Counted from the first letter of the stretch, positions 45,111 to 54,954 are shown. The stretch is 64,000 bases of DNA from Pedobacter sp. HDW13 (GCF_011303555.1 NZ_CP049868.1:2666001-2730000); one strand, 5' to 3'. Program-made: numbers and translations. Notes: a model not told the origin generated them from the sequence alone.

Positions 45111-45917
45111 ATGAACAGAGTTACCGAGCAAGAATCTAACTACAGCCACATCGATAAGATGTCGGTGTTGGAAGTCTTGCAGGGCATTAATAACGAAGAT
45201 AAGACTGTAGCTTTTGCTGTAGAAAAATCTTTGCCTCAGATCGAAAAATTAACTTCGGCAGTTGCCGAAAGAATGAAAAAAGGTGGTCGTCTTTTTTATA
45301 TCGGAGCGGGTACCAGTGGGCGTTTAGGTGTGGTAGATGCATCAGAATGTCCGCCTACCTATGGTGTGCCTTTTGATTGGGTTGTAGGCATTATTGCCGG
45401 TGGAGATACCGCTATCAGAAGGGCTGTAGAATTTGCAGAGGATGATGCTGAACAAGCCTGGGAAGATTTGCAGGAGTTTAATATTAACGAAAAAGACTGT
45501 CTGGTTGGCCTGGCTGCATCAGGGACTACTCCTTATGTTATTGGGGGCTTAAATACGGCACGTAAACATGGCGTTTTAACGGGTTGCATTGTTTGCAATA
45601 CCGGCGGACCAATTGCTGCAGAATCTGACTTCCCTGTTGAAGTGGTGGTTGGCCCTGAGTTTATTACCGGTTCTACAAGAATGAAATCGGGAACGGCACA
45701 AAAACTGGTTTTAAATATGCTTAGTACTACGGTTATGGTACAGTTAGGACGTGTGGTTGGTAATAAGATGGTTGATATGCAATTAACCAATCATAAGTTG
45801 GTAGATCGTGGGACACAAATGGTTGCTGATGAGCTGCACATTGGCTACGAAGAAGCTGCTGAGTTGCTGAACCGCTACGGAAGTGTACGTAAAGCTGTAG
45901 AAGCCGGACAACATTAA
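45111..45917 (+). CDS. murQ: N-acetylmuramic acid 6-phosphate etherase
   Basis: 268 aa. The SIS domain signature is clear: YIGAGTSGRLGVVDASECPP, then DTAIRRAVEFAEDDAEQAWE with the catalytic Glu region, and FITGSTRMKSGTAQKLVLNM. MurQ cleaves the lactyl ether of MurNAc-6-P to give GlcNAc-6-P during peptidoglycan recycling. No murein-recycling partner gene is adjacent. Confidence 0.95.
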   Translation: MNRVTEQESNYSHIDKMSVLEVLQGINNEDKTVAFAVEKSLPQIEKLTSAVAERMKKGGRLFYIGAGTSGRLGVVDASECPPTYGVPFDWVVGIIAGGDTAIRRAVEFAEDDAEQAWEDLQEFNINEKDCLVGLAASGTTPYVIGGLNTARKHGVLTGCIVCNTGGPIAAESDFPVEVVVGPEFITGSTRMKSGTAQKLVLNMLSTTVMVQLGRVVGNKMVDMQLTNHKLVDRGTQMVADELHIGYEEAAELLNRYGSVRKAVEAGQH

Positions 45918-46085
45918 CAAATGATTGAAGGATGGAATGACAGAATTGGAGATGGGCTTAAACATTCACTCATTCAAAATTCGTTCATTCAAAATTAAAT
46001 TAATGACTGAAGGGTAGAATGATTGAATTGGAGATGGGCTAAGAACATTTACTTATTCAAAATTCACGCATTCAATAATTAAAAA
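45918..46085. repeat. Two tandem diverged copies of an about 80-bp unit
   Basis: Each copy contains GAATTGGAGATGGGCT followed by one or two TCATTCAAAATTC-like words, and the right-hand words are reverse complements of the GAATGA words on the left. A third, shorter relative is upstream of the M1 peptidase gene (about 7998-8050). The unit fills the murQ spacer. Confidence 0.65.
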
Positions 46086-46087
46086 CT

Positions 46088-46654
46088 ATGCACGAGATTG
46101 AGCCTTATTACCAGTGGCGAGACGATTATATTTCGGCTGAAGATGAACGTTCACCGTTTTATAATACCGAATATTCTGAGCTTTACTTCGATAAGCAGAT
46201 TTATAACTTTTTACTTCACCCACAATGGGATGAATTTGGATCGAGCACACTGTACATGAAGGTGCTGTATGCCGATTACGATCGCGGTTATGCCATAATA
46301 GAGTTTATCGGTGAGTGGAACGATGCCATCAACAACGATATTATGTTGCTCAAACGCGATGTGGTAGAGTTGATGATGGATGAAGGCATTAATAAATTTA
46401 TCCTCATCGGAGAAAATGTGCTCAATTTCCATGCTTCTGATGATAGCTATTACGAAGAGTGGTTTCAGGAGGTGGAAGATGGCTGGATTGTTGGTGTGAA
46501 TTTTCAGGAACATGTAATTGCCGAGTTTCGCGATAACAACATCGATTATTACATTAACTTTGGCGGCGATTTCGATAATCTGCCTTGGCGTACATTAAAG
46601 CCACTGCAGTTCTTTAAAAAAGTTGAAGAATTGCTGACAAAAAGATTGAACTAA
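46088..46654 (+). CDS. Conserved hypothetical acidic cytoplasmic protein
   Basis: 188 aa with no signal peptide or membrane segment. It is acidic and rich in Tyr and Asp (YYQWRDDYISAEDERSPFYN, NFGGDFDNLPWRTLKPLQFF). I recall proteins of this shape as conserved Bacteroidota hypotheticals, but know no function. It precedes the BAX-inhibitor-like gene by 39 nt on the same strand, so the two may be co-transcribed. Confidence 0.75.
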   Translation: MHEIEPYYQWRDDYISAEDERSPFYNTEYSELYFDKQIYNFLLHPQWDEFGSSTLYMKVLYADYDRGYAIIEFIGEWNDAINNDIMLLKRDVVELMMDEGINKFILIGENVLNFHASDDSYYEEWFQEVEDGWIVGVNFQEHVIAEFRDNNIDYYINFGGDFDNLPWRTLKPLQFFKKVEELLTKRLN

Positions 46655-46693
46655 ATGTTTATTTTTATATAATTTAACACGCAAAAAATTAAA

Positions 46694-47449
46694 ATGGAAC
46701 AACAAAATTATCAATATCAGGACAACAGTGTTTTTGTACAGGAAAAATCTGTGTCTAAAAAATTCTTCGCTAACGTTTTCTTATGGATGTTCGTTGCATT
46801 GAGTTTATCTACAGTAGCTGCTTATCTTTTCGGTACCAACGAGCAGTTAATGCAGTATCTTTTAAATATTAACCCTGCAACAGGCAAAGTTAGTATGTCT
46901 ATATTTGGTTATATAGCCATGTTCGCTCCGCTAGGCCTGGTTTTATTAATGGGCTTTGGTTTAAGCCGGTTATCATTACCTGCTTTAATAGGCGTATTTG
47001 TGCTTTACTCTGTATTAACCGGAATTAGCTTAAGCTTTATCTTGTTAACATATACTTCAGGTTCGGTAGTAAGCTGTTTTGCAGGTGCAGCCGGAATATT
47101 TGGAATTATGGCATTTATGGGTTATACAACCAATATCGATCTAAGCAAATTTGGTCCGATTCTGATGGTTGGGGTAATTGGTTTAGTAATTGCCAGTGTA
47201 ATTAATATGTTTATTCAGAGCGAACAGTTCAGCTTGTTTATGGCTTTTATTGGCATTGCAATATTTACTGCATTAACAGCTTATGATGTGCAAAAGATTA
47301 AAAGAATTGGCGAAGGTATTGAGGCCAGCGGAGAACAGGTTCTTCAGATTGAATCTAAGAAAATGGCGATTGTAGCTGCGTTATCTTTATACCTGGATTT
47401 CTTAAACATCTTCCTGTTCTTACTACGCATTTTCGGAAGCAGAAAATAA
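46694..47449 (+). CDS. BAX inhibitor-1/YccA family membrane protein
   Basis: 251 aa with seven hydrophobic segments. Typical family segments are FFANVFLWMFVALSLSTVAA, LIGVFVLYSVLTGISLSFIL and the C-terminal YDVQKIKRIGEGIEAS followed by LYLDFLNIFLFLLRIFG. Family members are Ca2+-leak channels or modulators of membrane proteases (YccA acts on FtsH). It comes just before the metH riboswitch. Confidence 0.94.
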   Translation: MEQQNYQYQDNSVFVQEKSVSKKFFANVFLWMFVALSLSTVAAYLFGTNEQLMQYLLNINPATGKVSMSIFGYIAMFAPLGLVLLMGFGLSRLSLPALIGVFVLYSVLTGISLSFILLTYTSGSVVSCFAGAAGIFGIMAFMGYTTNIDLSKFGPILMVGVIGLVIASVINMFIQSEQFSLFMAFIGIAIFTALTAYDVQKIKRIGEGIEASGEQVLQIESKKMAIVAALSLYLDFLNIFLFLLRIFGSRK

Positions 47450-47566
47450 ACGGTTTAAACAGAACAATATTCTTAAGGCTGTGCAGTTTTGCATGGCCTT
47501 TGTAATTTTATTTGGCCACAAGGCGATAATTTTTGGAAATGATGCCGCTTTGTTGCATTTTTGTAT

Positions 47567-47668
47567 GCTTATTAAGAAAGACGGAGGGATTAGACCCAAC
47601 GAAGTCTTAGCAACCTGTGCCACACAAGGTGCTAAATTCTATTCTGCAAATAGCGGAAACAGATAAGT
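47567..47668 (+). promoter_or_regulatory. SAM-I (S-box) riboswitch for metH
   Basis: The S-box core is recognisable in order. P1 is CTTAT (47568-47572) with ATAAG (47663-47667). Then come AAGACGGAGGGATTAGACCC, the GAAGTCTTAGCAACCT junction (about 47600-47615), and AAGGTGCTAAATTCTATTCTGC with the GCGGAAACAG closing side. It lies about 165 nt upstream of metH. The expression platform is not a textbook terminator; the downstream spacer holds an imperfect hairpin (AAGTATGAAGTATT near 47728 with AATACTTGC-like words near 47800). SAM binding should reduce metH expression. Confidence 0.85.
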
Positions 47669-47832
47669 TTAGGATTACGATTCACGTACCAACTTTTTAG
47701 ATAAGCCATTAATTTAGGAAACAAGTATGAAGTATTAAGACAATTTTGCCTTTACTTTTTGCTGCCACCTAATAAAAAGTGAGTTATCAATATTTCAACG
47801 CTTGATACTTGCTACTTGCTACAACAACAACA

Positions 47833-50800
47833 ATGAGCATTAGAGAAGAATTAGAAAAACGTATTTTGGTGATTGATGGTGCAATGGGTACCATGATTCA
47901 GCGATATACCCTAACCGAAGAGGATTTTAGAGGGGAACGCTTTAAAGATCATCCCTGTGATGTAAAAGGCAATAACGATTTGCTTAACATTACACGCCCC
48001 GATATTATCAAAACCATACACCTCGAGTACATGGCTGCTGGTGCCGATATTATCGAAACCAATACCTTTAGTACACAGCGAATTTCGATGGCCGATTACC
48101 AAATGGAAGACCTTTCTTACGAAATGAGTTTTGAAGGAGCAAGGGTAGCCAAAGAAGCGGCCGACGAGTTTATGGCGGCTAATCCCGATCGCAAGTGTTT
48201 TGTTGCAGGTGCCATTGGCCCAACCAACCGTACCCTTTCTATGTCGCCGAATGTTAACGATCCTGGTTTTAGGGCGGTTTATTTTGATGAATTAGAAGCA
48301 GCTTATTACGAGCAGGTTCGTGGGTTGGTAGATGGTGGCTCGGATGTGTTGTTGATCGAAACCATTTTTGATACCCTAAATGCAAAAGTGGCTATTGTGG
48401 CCATTAAAAAATACGAAGAAGTAATTGGTCGTAAGCTCGAGATTATGATCTCGGGGACCATTACCGATGCTTCAGGAAGAACATTGTCGGGCCAAACGGC
48501 GGAGGCTTTCTTAAACTCGGTAATGCATGCCAAACCATTAAGTATCGGTTTTAACTGTGCATTGGGAGCTAAAGAAATGCGTCCGCATATCGAAGAGCTT
48601 GCCGCAAAAGCAGGTTGTTATGTTTCGGCTTATCCAAATGCAGGTTTACCCAACGAGTTTGGAGCTTATGATGAACAACCACACGAAACCGCTCACCTGG
48701 TTGATGATTTTATTGCATCAGGCTTTGTGAATATTGTTGGTGGTTGTTGCGGTACCACACCTGATCACATTGGTTGCATTGCTAAAAATGCCCGGAAAGC
48801 TGAGCCTAGAAAATTACCTGTGCTCGAACCTCATATGCGTTTAAGCGGACTTGAACCTGTAACCATTACCCCAGAAAGTATTTTTGTAAATATAGGCGAA
48901 AGAACTAATATTACCGGATCGCCAAAATTCTCGAAACTGATTTTAGGTGGCGATTATGAAGCTGCTTTAGCAGTTGCATTACAGCAGGTAGAAGGTGGCG
49001 CGCAGGTTATTGACGTGAATATGGATGAGGGGATGCTTGATTCGGAAGCAGCCATGACCAAATTCCTGAACCTGATTGCTTCTGAACCTGATATTGCCAA
49101 ACTACCCATTATGGTCGATTCATCAAAATGGTCCGTGATTGAGAATGGCTTAAAATGCCTGCAAGGCAAGGGGATTGTGAACTCTATTTCCTTGAAAGAA
49201 GGCGAAGATAAATTCCGCGAAAGTGCCCGTAAAATTATGCAGTATGGTGCTGCGGTTGTGGTAATGGCTTTTGATGAGCAAGGACAGGCCGATAATTACG
49301 AACGCAGAAAAGAAATTTGTAAAAGAAGTTACGATATTCTTGTAAACGAAATCGGTTTCCCGGCAGAAGATATTATTTTCGACCCGAATATTTTAACCGT
49401 GGCCACCGGCCTGGAGGAACACAACAATTACGCAGTCGATTTTATTAACGCCACCCGCTGGATCAAAGAAAATCTGCCTCATGCCAAGGTAAGCGGTGGG
49501 GTTTCGAATATTTCGTTCTCTTTCAGGGGTAACAATGTGGTTCGCGAAGCCATGCACTCTGCATTTCTTTATCACGCCATTCAGGCAGGTTTAGATATGG
49601 GGATCGTAAACGCCGGTATGTTGGAGGTTTATCAGGAAATTCCACCCGAATTATTGGAAAGGGTAGAAGATGTATTGTTAAACCGTAGGGAAGATGCCAC
49701 TGAGCGTCTGGTAGAATATGCCGATACCGTAAAATCGAAAGGGAAAGAGATTGTTAAAGATGAGGAGTGGAGAAAAGGATCGGTTGAAGAAAGGTTATCA
49801 CATTCATTGGTAAAAGGTATTGTAGAATATCTGGATGACGATGTAGAGGAGGCCCGCCAGAAATATGCCCGCCCGATTCAGGTAATTGAGGGGCCATTGA
49901 TGGATGGGATGAATATTGTGGGAGATTTATTTGGTGCAGGTAAAATGTTCCTGCCTCAGGTAGTAAAATCGGCTAGGGTAATGAAAAAAGCCGTTGCATA
50001 CCTCTTGCCTTTTATTGAGCAGGAAAAACTCGATAATCCCGATCAGGATCAGAATTCATCGGCAGGTAAGGTTTTAATGGCCACGGTAAAAGGCGATGTG
50101 CACGATATCGGAAAAAACATTGTGGGTGTGGTGCTGGCTTGTAACAACTTCGAAATTATAGATATGGGTGTGATGGTTCCTGCACAGGATATCATCAAAA
50201 AAGCCAAAGAAATAAATGCCGATATTATTGGTTTAAGTGGCTTAATCACCCCTTCCTTGGATGAAATGGTTCACTTTGCCAAAGAAATGGAGCGCGAAGG
50301 TTTTACTATACCTTTAATTATTGGTGGTGCAACTACCTCACGTATTCATGCTGCTGTAAAGGTGGCACCAAATTATTCGGGTCCGGCCATTCACGTATTG
50401 GATGCATCCAGAAGTGTTACGGTTTGCAGCACTTTGATGAATCCCGATACCAAGGATGAATATGTAGCCGGTATTAAAGCCGAATACGATAAAGCGCGTG
50501 AAGCACATTTAAACAAACGTTCGGATAAGCGCTTTAAAACACTGGAAGAAGCCCGAGAAAATAAATTTAAGATAGATTTCCAATCCAACCTACCTGTTCC
50601 TGAATTTATTGGAACGAAGGTTTTTGATAATTACCCATTAGAAGAACTGGTGCCTTATATCGACTGGACCCCGTTTTTCCATACCTGGGAACTTCGTGGC
50701 AGTTATCCCAAAATTTTTGACGATAAAAACGTTGGCGACGAAGCCAAAAAGCTTTTTGATGATGCACAAACTTTGTTAAAAAGAATCCTTGACGAGAAAT

Positions 50801-51534
50801 TGCTAACGGCAAGAGGCGTAATCGGTTTCTGGCCAGCAAATGCAGATGGAGACGATATTCAGTTAACAGTTGGCAGTAATCAGCTGGTAAATAACTCCGA
50901 ACTGAAAACTGAAAACTCCCAACTGGTAACCATACATACCCTCCGTCAGCAGGCCGAGAAAGTAGACGGACAACCTTATTATGCCTTGTCTGATTTTATT
51001 GCACCGAAAGAAAGCGGTATTCAGGATTATTTTGGTGGCTTCGCCGTAACAACGGGTATTGGTATTGATGAATTAGTAAACGAATTTGAAGCTAACCACG
51101 ACGATTACAATAGCATTATGGCTAAAGCACTGGCCGATCGTTTAGCTGAAGCTTTTGCTGAGCGCATGCACGAGCGTGTACGTAAAGAGTACTGGGGTTA
51201 TGCCAAAGATGAAAATCTAAGCAATCAGGAACTGATTAAAGAAGAATATGCAGGTATACGTCCGGCACCGGGTTATCCGGCTTGCCCAGAGCATACCGAA
51301 AAAGGAACTTTATTTACTTTGCTCGATGCGGAAAATAAAATCGGATTACGCTTAACCGAAAGCTATGCCATGTATCCAACGGCAGCCGTAAGCGGTTTTT
51401 ATTTCGCACACCCCGATTCGAGATATTTTGGTTTAGGTAAAATTACCAAAGATCAGATTGAAGATTATGCCATCAGAAAACATATGCCTGTTGAAGAAGT
51501 GGAACGGTGGTTAAGTCCAAATTTAGCTTATTAA
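47833..51534 (+). CDS. metH: Cobalamin-dependent methionine synthase
   Basis: 1233 aa from ATG 47833 ([20 protein letters not shown]); an earlier in-frame start adds a meaningless Thr run. Modules in order: homocysteine-binding domain with zinc ligands in [13 protein letters not shown] and [10 protein letters not shown]; pterin-binding domain (about 345-620, [13 protein letters not shown]); B12-binding domain with the DVHDIG motif (His about 757); and the AdoMet activation domain (about 890-1233, [17 protein letters not shown]). Residues about 1010-1033 differ from relatives because of an in-frame repeat. It is preceded by a SAM-I riboswitch and followed by metF. Confidence 0.97.
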   Translation: MSIREELEKRILVIDGAMGTMIQRYTLTEEDFRGERFKDHPCDVKGNNDLLNITRPDIIKTIHLEYMAAGADIIETNTFSTQRISMADYQMEDLSYEMSFEGARVAKEAADEFMAANPDRKCFVAGAIGPTNRTLSMSPNVNDPGFRAVYFDELEAAYYEQVRGLVDGGSDVLLIETIFDTLNAKVAIVAIKKYEEVIGRKLEIMISGTITDASGRTLSGQTAEAFLNSVMHAKPLSIGFNCALGAKEMRPHIEELAAKAGCYVSAYPNAGLPNEFGAYDEQPHETAHLVDDFIASGFVNIVGGCCGTTPDHIGCIAKNARKAEPRKLPVLEPHMRLSGLEPVTITPESIFVNIGERTNITGSPKFSKLILGGDYEAALAVALQQVEGGAQVIDVNMDEGMLDSEAAMTKFLNLIASEPDIAKLPIMVDSSKWSVIENGLKCLQGKGIVNSISLKEGEDKFRESARKIMQYGAAVVVMAFDEQGQADNYERRKEICKRSYDILVNEIGFPAEDIIFDPNILTVATGLEEHNNYAVDFINATRWIKENLPHAKVSGGVSNISFSFRGNNVVREAMHSAFLYHAIQAGLDMGIVNAGMLEVYQEIPPELLERVEDVLLNRREDATERLVEYADTVKSKGKEIVKDEEWRKGSVEERLSHSLVKGIVEYLDDDVEEARQKYARPIQVIEGPLMDGMNIVGDLFGAGKMFLPQVVKSARVMKKAVAYLLPFIEQEKLDNPDQDQNSSAGKVLMATVKGDVHDIGKNIVGVVLACNNFEIIDMGVMVPAQDIIKKAKEINADIIGLSGLITPSLDEMVHFAKEMEREGFTIPLIIGGATTSRIHAAVKVAPNYSGPAIHVLDASRSVTVCSTLMNPDTKDEYVAGIKAEYDKAREAHLNKRSDKRFKTLEEARENKFKIDFQSNLPVPEFIGTKVFDNYPLEELVPYIDWTPFFHTWELRGSYPKIFDDKNVGDEAKKLFDDAQTLLKRILDEKLLTARGVIGFWPANADGDDIQLTVGSNQLVNNSELKTENSQLVTIHTLRQQAEKVDGQPYYALSDFIAPKESGIQDYFGGFAVTTGIGIDELVNEFEANHDDYNSIMAKALADRLAEAFAERMHERVRKEYWGYAKDENLSNQELIKEEYAGIRPAPGYPACPEHTEKGTLFTLLDAENKIGLRLTESYAMYPTAAVSGFYFAHPDSRYFGLGKITKDQIEDYAIRKHMPVEEVERWLSPNLAY
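50860..50925. repeat. CAGTTGGCAG/CTGAAAACTG word repeat inside metH
   Basis: CAGTTAACAGTTGGCAGT (50860-50877) and AACTGAAAACTGAAAACTCC plus CAACTG (50900-50925) are the same words seen in the intergenic repeats at 4224-4250 and 5869-6079. CAGTTGG (50867-50873) pairs with CCAACTG (50919-50925). It is translated in frame. Confidence 0.75.
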
Positions 51535-51544
51535 CATTGTTGCT

Positions 51545-51679
51545 TTGTCATCCTGATCCGATAACTATCGGATGTAACCAAGGATCTCTTAGCAAGAACA
51601 TATATTTGATTTTGCAGTTATAAAAGAATAATAACTGCTCCCATGTTAGAGATGCTTCGTTAGCGCTCAGCATAACAAC
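51545..51679. repeat. Palindromic repeat element between metH and metF
   Basis: The outer arms TTGTCATCCTGA (51545-) and GCTCAGCATAACAA (about 51665-51679) are imperfect reverse complements. Inside lie AAGGATCTCTTA / GTTAGAGATGCTT and a perfect hairpin ATCCGAT-AACT-ATCGGAT (51556-51573). Related partial words occur at about 13434. Confidence 0.7.
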
Positions 51680-51691
51680 AAAAAACTGGTT

Positions 51692-52645
51692 ATGAAGATT
51701 ACAGACCATATAAAAAACGCAAAGGGTAAAACCTTGTTCTCTTTCGAATTATTGCCACCAATGAAGGGGCAGAGCATCCAGTGGGTTTACGATGCCATCG
51801 ATCCTTTGCTGGAATTTAACCCGCCCTTTATCGATGTAACTTCCTTACGTGAGGATTACATTTATAAAGAACAGGAAAACGGTTTATTGCAAAAGGTTTC
51901 GTACCGCAAACGCCCTGGTACCATTGCCATTTGTGCGGCTATTATTCATAAATACAAGATTGATGCTGTGCCACACTTAATTTGTGGTGGTTTTACTAAA
52001 GAAGAAACTGAAAATGCACTGATTGATTTGCAGTTTTTGGGGATTGATAATGTGCTGGCGCTACGTGGCGATGCCCGCCAGGCCGAAGCCTCCTTTATTC
52101 CAACCAAAGGCGGTCACCATTATGCTACCGATCTGATTCAGCATATTAAAGACCATAATAATGGTAAGTTTTTGCACGAAGATATCGATACCTACAAAAG
52201 TGATTTCTGTATTGGTGTAGCAGGCTATCCGGAGAAACATTTCGAAGCACCTAATTTAAATGCAGACTTTAAATATCTGAAAAAGAAAGTTGATATGGGC
52301 GCTGAGTTTATTGTTACCCAGATGTTTTTTGATAATCAGAAGTATTTCGATTTTGTTAAAAAATGCAGGGAAAATGATATCAATGTGCCGATTATTCCGG
52401 GTTTAAAACCAATCAGTACCTTAAAACAGTTAACGGTTTTACCTAAAATTTTCCACCTCGATTTGCCAAACGAATTAACCGAAGCCTTATCGTATGCTAA
52501 GAACAATGCCGAGGCTAAAGAAATTGGTACCGAGGCCATGATTAAGCAGTGTAAAGAATTGATGGATTTCGGCGCACCTGTACTGCATTTTTATACCATG
52601 GGCAGACCAGAGCAAACCAAAGAAATTGCCAGGGCGATTTTTTAA
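51692..52645 (+). CDS. metF: 5,10-methylenetetrahydrofolate reductase
   Basis: 317 aa. The TIM-barrel family pattern is clear: FSFELLPPMKGQSIQ, PHLICGGFTKEETENALIDL, NVLALRGDAR, then VAGYPEKHFEAPN, TQMFFDNQKYFDF and VPIIPGLKPIS. It makes 5-methyl-THF, the methyl donor for MetH, so it belongs with metH in one pathway and probably one transcript. The palindromic repeat element separates the two genes. Confidence 0.96.
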   Translation: MKITDHIKNAKGKTLFSFELLPPMKGQSIQWVYDAIDPLLEFNPPFIDVTSLREDYIYKEQENGLLQKVSYRKRPGTIAICAAIIHKYKIDAVPHLICGGFTKEETENALIDLQFLGIDNVLALRGDARQAEASFIPTKGGHHYATDLIQHIKDHNNGKFLHEDIDTYKSDFCIGVAGYPEKHFEAPNLNADFKYLKKKVDMGAEFIVTQMFFDNQKYFDFVKKCRENDINVPIIPGLKPISTLKQLTVLPKIFHLDLPNELTEALSYAKNNAEAKEIGTEAMIKQCKELMDFGAPVLHFYTMGRPEQTKEIARAIF

Positions 52646-52723
52646 CAGACTTTAAAACATCTGTTAGGTTTTAAAAACTGACAGGTTTGAATGTTTCCCA
52701 AACGACTTAAACTGTATTTGACC

Positions 52724-54115
52724 ATGAATCATTTAAATAAAGACAAGCAAAACCTCGATAGCATCTTAACAGAAGTAAAACAACAAGGGATGGCTTATTT
52801 AAATCAAATTCATGGACGTACTACGGCCAGTAATGCTGTTGTAGAACTGATAAATAGTTTAAATGAGGAAGGCCTTGGTACTGTGGGTGCTTTAAAGCAA
52901 TTTAACGAGCGGTTCGAACCTATTATCGTGGCATCATCAGGTCCGCGTTATTGGGGTTTTGTAACTGGAGGCACAACGCCTGCTGCTATTGCCGGCGATT
53001 GGCTGGCTACCGTTTACGATCAAAATACCCAGTCGGCAAAAGGCAATGGCGATGTTTCTGCTGTGATCGAGCTCGAAACCATTCAACTTTTATTGTCTCT
53101 TTTTAATTTACCACCTCAGTTTTTTGGAGGTTTTGTTACCGGTGCAACCTTATCTAATTTTACCTGTTTAGCAGTTGCACGACAATGGATAGGTAAACAA
53201 CAGGATAAAGATTTTGCACGGGAAGGGATTACGGGTAAGGTAAATGTTTTATCGGCTACTCCGCATTCATCGGCTGTTAAATCGCTGGCCATGCTGGGTT
53301 TGGGGAGTAACAATATTACGGCCGTTAAGGTAATGCAAGGTAACCGCGAAGCTTTGGATGTTGCCGATTTAGAACTGAAAATACAGGCTTTAAATGACGA
53401 GCCTTTTATCTTAATCTCAAGTGCCGGCACGGTAAATACAGTCGATTTTGATGATTTTGAAGCCATTAGTCAATTAAAGCAAAAATATAATTTCTGGTGG
53501 CATATCGATGCGGCTTTTGGTGGTTTTGCAGCTTGTTCGCCCCAATACAGCCATTTGGTAAAAGGCTGGGAAAATGCAGATAGCATTACGGTCGATTGCC
53601 ACAAATGGTTAAATGTGCCATACGAAAGTGCTGTTTTTCTGGTTAAGGAAGCCCACCAGTTGTTGCAGGTCAAATCGTTTCAGAATTCAAATGCCGCTTA
53701 CCTGGGCAATCCGATGGAGAATTTTAGTTATTTAAATTTTCTACCCGAAAACTCTCGCAGGTTAAAAGCTTTGCCAGCCTGGTTTACCTTAACAAGTTAT
53801 GGAAAACAGGGCTATCAGGAAATTGTAGAAAGTAATGTGGAAATGGCCTTGTCATTTGCGGATTTTATTAACGAAAATCCGGCTTTCGAATTGCTGGCCC
53901 CTGTACGCTTAAATACGGTCTGCTTTACTTTAACCGATGAAAAGCGTGTTCCGGAGTTTCTAAATAAATTGAATGCAAGCGGAAAAGTGTTCATGACTCC
54001 AACTTTCTACAACAATAAAAAAGGAATCCGTGCAGCCTTTGTTAACTGGCGAACAACAACAACAGATGTTGAACTGGCCACTTTAGCCATGTGCGAAATT
54101 CTTACAGAACTTTAA
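52724..54115 (+). CDS. Group II PLP-dependent amino-acid decarboxylase
   Basis: 463 aa from ATG 52724 (MNHLNKDKQNLDSILTEVKQ); an upstream in-frame ATG at 52691 is less likely. Family features are SSGPRYWGFVTGGTTPAAIA, ATPHSSAVKSLAMLGLGSNN (PLP-ring His), HIDAAFGGFAACS (Asp) and the Schiff-base Lys in TVDCHKWLNVPYE. It resembles aromatic-amino-acid or glutamate decarboxylases; motifs alone do not fix the substrate. It follows metF by 78 nt on the same strand. Confidence 0.88.
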   Translation: MNHLNKDKQNLDSILTEVKQQGMAYLNQIHGRTTASNAVVELINSLNEEGLGTVGALKQFNERFEPIIVASSGPRYWGFVTGGTTPAAIAGDWLATVYDQNTQSAKGNGDVSAVIELETIQLLLSLFNLPPQFFGGFVTGATLSNFTCLAVARQWIGKQQDKDFAREGITGKVNVLSATPHSSAVKSLAMLGLGSNNITAVKVMQGNREALDVADLELKIQALNDEPFILISSAGTVNTVDFDDFEAISQLKQKYNFWWHIDAAFGGFAACSPQYSHLVKGWENADSITVDCHKWLNVPYESAVFLVKEAHQLLQVKSFQNSNAAYLGNPMENFSYLNFLPENSRRLKALPAWFTLTSYGKQGYQEIVESNVEMALSFADFINENPAFELLAPVRLNTVCFTLTDEKRVPEFLNKLNASGKVFMTPTFYNNKKGIRAAFVNWRTTTTDVELATLAMCEILTEL

Positions 54116-54126
54116 CCATAAATTTA

Positions 54127-54155
54127 TTGTTTTAAAAGCATAGCACTTATATTTG
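54127..54155 (+). promoter_or_regulatory. Promoter giving a predicted leaderless mRNA for the 54161 gene
   Basis: TTG (54127-54129), 18-nt spacer, TATATTTG (54148-54155), then CAACC and ATG 54161. Both elements and their spacing fit, the best-formed of the leaderless-type promoters in the window. Confidence 0.65.
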
Positions 54156-54160
54156 CAACC

Positions 54161-54463
54161 ATGAAGTTTTATGCTTTTAAATACGTACTGATTACCTGCA
54201 TTGCGCTAACTTTTTTTATAAAAGTAAGTCATGTGGTTTCGTATTTAAGCTATTCTACCGATAACATTGAGGCTGTATCAACGCATGATGATGCAACCGA
54301 AAAAGAAGAAAAAAAGGTAGAAACCGAATATGCAATTGAACAAGTTGCCTTTCATGGCCAAACTTATTTCCCGGTGCTAACGGCTAAAAAGCTAATTATT
54401 TCCAATCATTCTTTTTCCCTGGCATACTTCCCTGAGGTTTTAACGCCACCCCCTTCCGTTTAA
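54161..54463 (+). CDS. Small exported protein of unknown function
   Basis: 100 aa. An N-terminal hydrophobic segment (YVLITCIALTFFIKVSHVVS) precedes an acidic Glu/Lys stretch and a C-terminal tail ending YFPEVLTPPPSV. The tail is similar in style to the QPPKLG tail of the cysteine-rich small protein at 31294, but it has no cysteine cluster; its His-containing segment is VAFHGQTYF. No family is recognised. Confidence 0.65.
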   Translation: MKFYAFKYVLITCIALTFFIKVSHVVSYLSYSTDNIEAVSTHDDATEKEEKKVETEYAIEQVAFHGQTYFPVLTAKKLIISNHSFSLAYFPEVLTPPPSV

Positions 54464-54540
54464 CTGCATTTTTGCATTTACCTGGTTTTACATTATTGTG
54501 AAACCTTTAGTCTATTTTAAAAATTATTAAATCATCAGAT

Positions 54541-54954
54541 ATGAAACGAGCAATTTCATTGGCAGTGTTTTTAATCGCTGCATCTTTAAAAATCAGTGCA
54601 CAGGAAGTTGTGCAGAACAACGTTAAACCTATAGAAAATGCATTAAATCAGGTTACAAAACTGCAGCCTGTAAGCTTTAATTACGATAAGGTCTGGGCCG
54701 AGAAACTTCGCTTATCAGCCAATCCTCAAATTGGGTTTGTAGGTTCTGATGCTAAAAAAGCTGTTCCGGATATTGTTTCTGTACAGGCAAAAGATTACTC
54801 TTCGGGTAAAAACGCCTTCAAAACTGCAACTATTACCAAGGTCGACTACGAAAGTTTAGTGCCACTTTTGGTCGGCAGTATTAAAGAGCAGCAACAGCAG
54901 ATCGAGGAACTAAAACGCGAAATTAAAGCTTTAAGGGGCCAGCGTTCTAAATAG
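54541..54954 (+). CDS. Small exported protein resembling an S74 intramolecular chaperone domain
   Basis: 137 aa. A signal peptide (AISLAVFLIAASLKISA) is followed by LNQVTKLQPVSFNYDKVWAE and NPQIGFVGSDAKKAVPDIVS, matching the pattern of tail-spike S74 chaperone domains. The VDYESLVPLLVGSIKEQQQQ segment and a C-terminal coiled coil (IEELKREIKALRGQ) follow, the usual trimerisation region. Normally this domain ends long fibre proteins; here it stands alone. Role unknown. Confidence 0.7.
   Translation: MKRAISLAVFLIAASLKISAQEVVQNNVKPIENALNQVTKLQPVSFNYDKVWAEKLRLSANPQIGFVGSDAKKAVPDIVSVQAKDYSSGKNAFKTATITKVDYESLVPLLVGSIKEQQQQIEELKREIKALRGQRSK

Noticed and set aside
45918..46085. Possible CRISPR-like direct repeats
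   Set aside because: There are only two diverged copies, no uniform spacers and no cas genes; they are tandem word repeats.
47481..47666. 61-codon plus-strand frame upstream of metH
   Set aside because: It lies across the SAM-I riboswitch; conserved S-box bases explain the sequence and the peptide has no recognisable pattern.
42026..54115. The two PLP decarboxylases (42026 and 52724) as an acid-resistance system
   Set aside because: They are 10 kb apart, and neither has an adjacent amino-acid antiporter.
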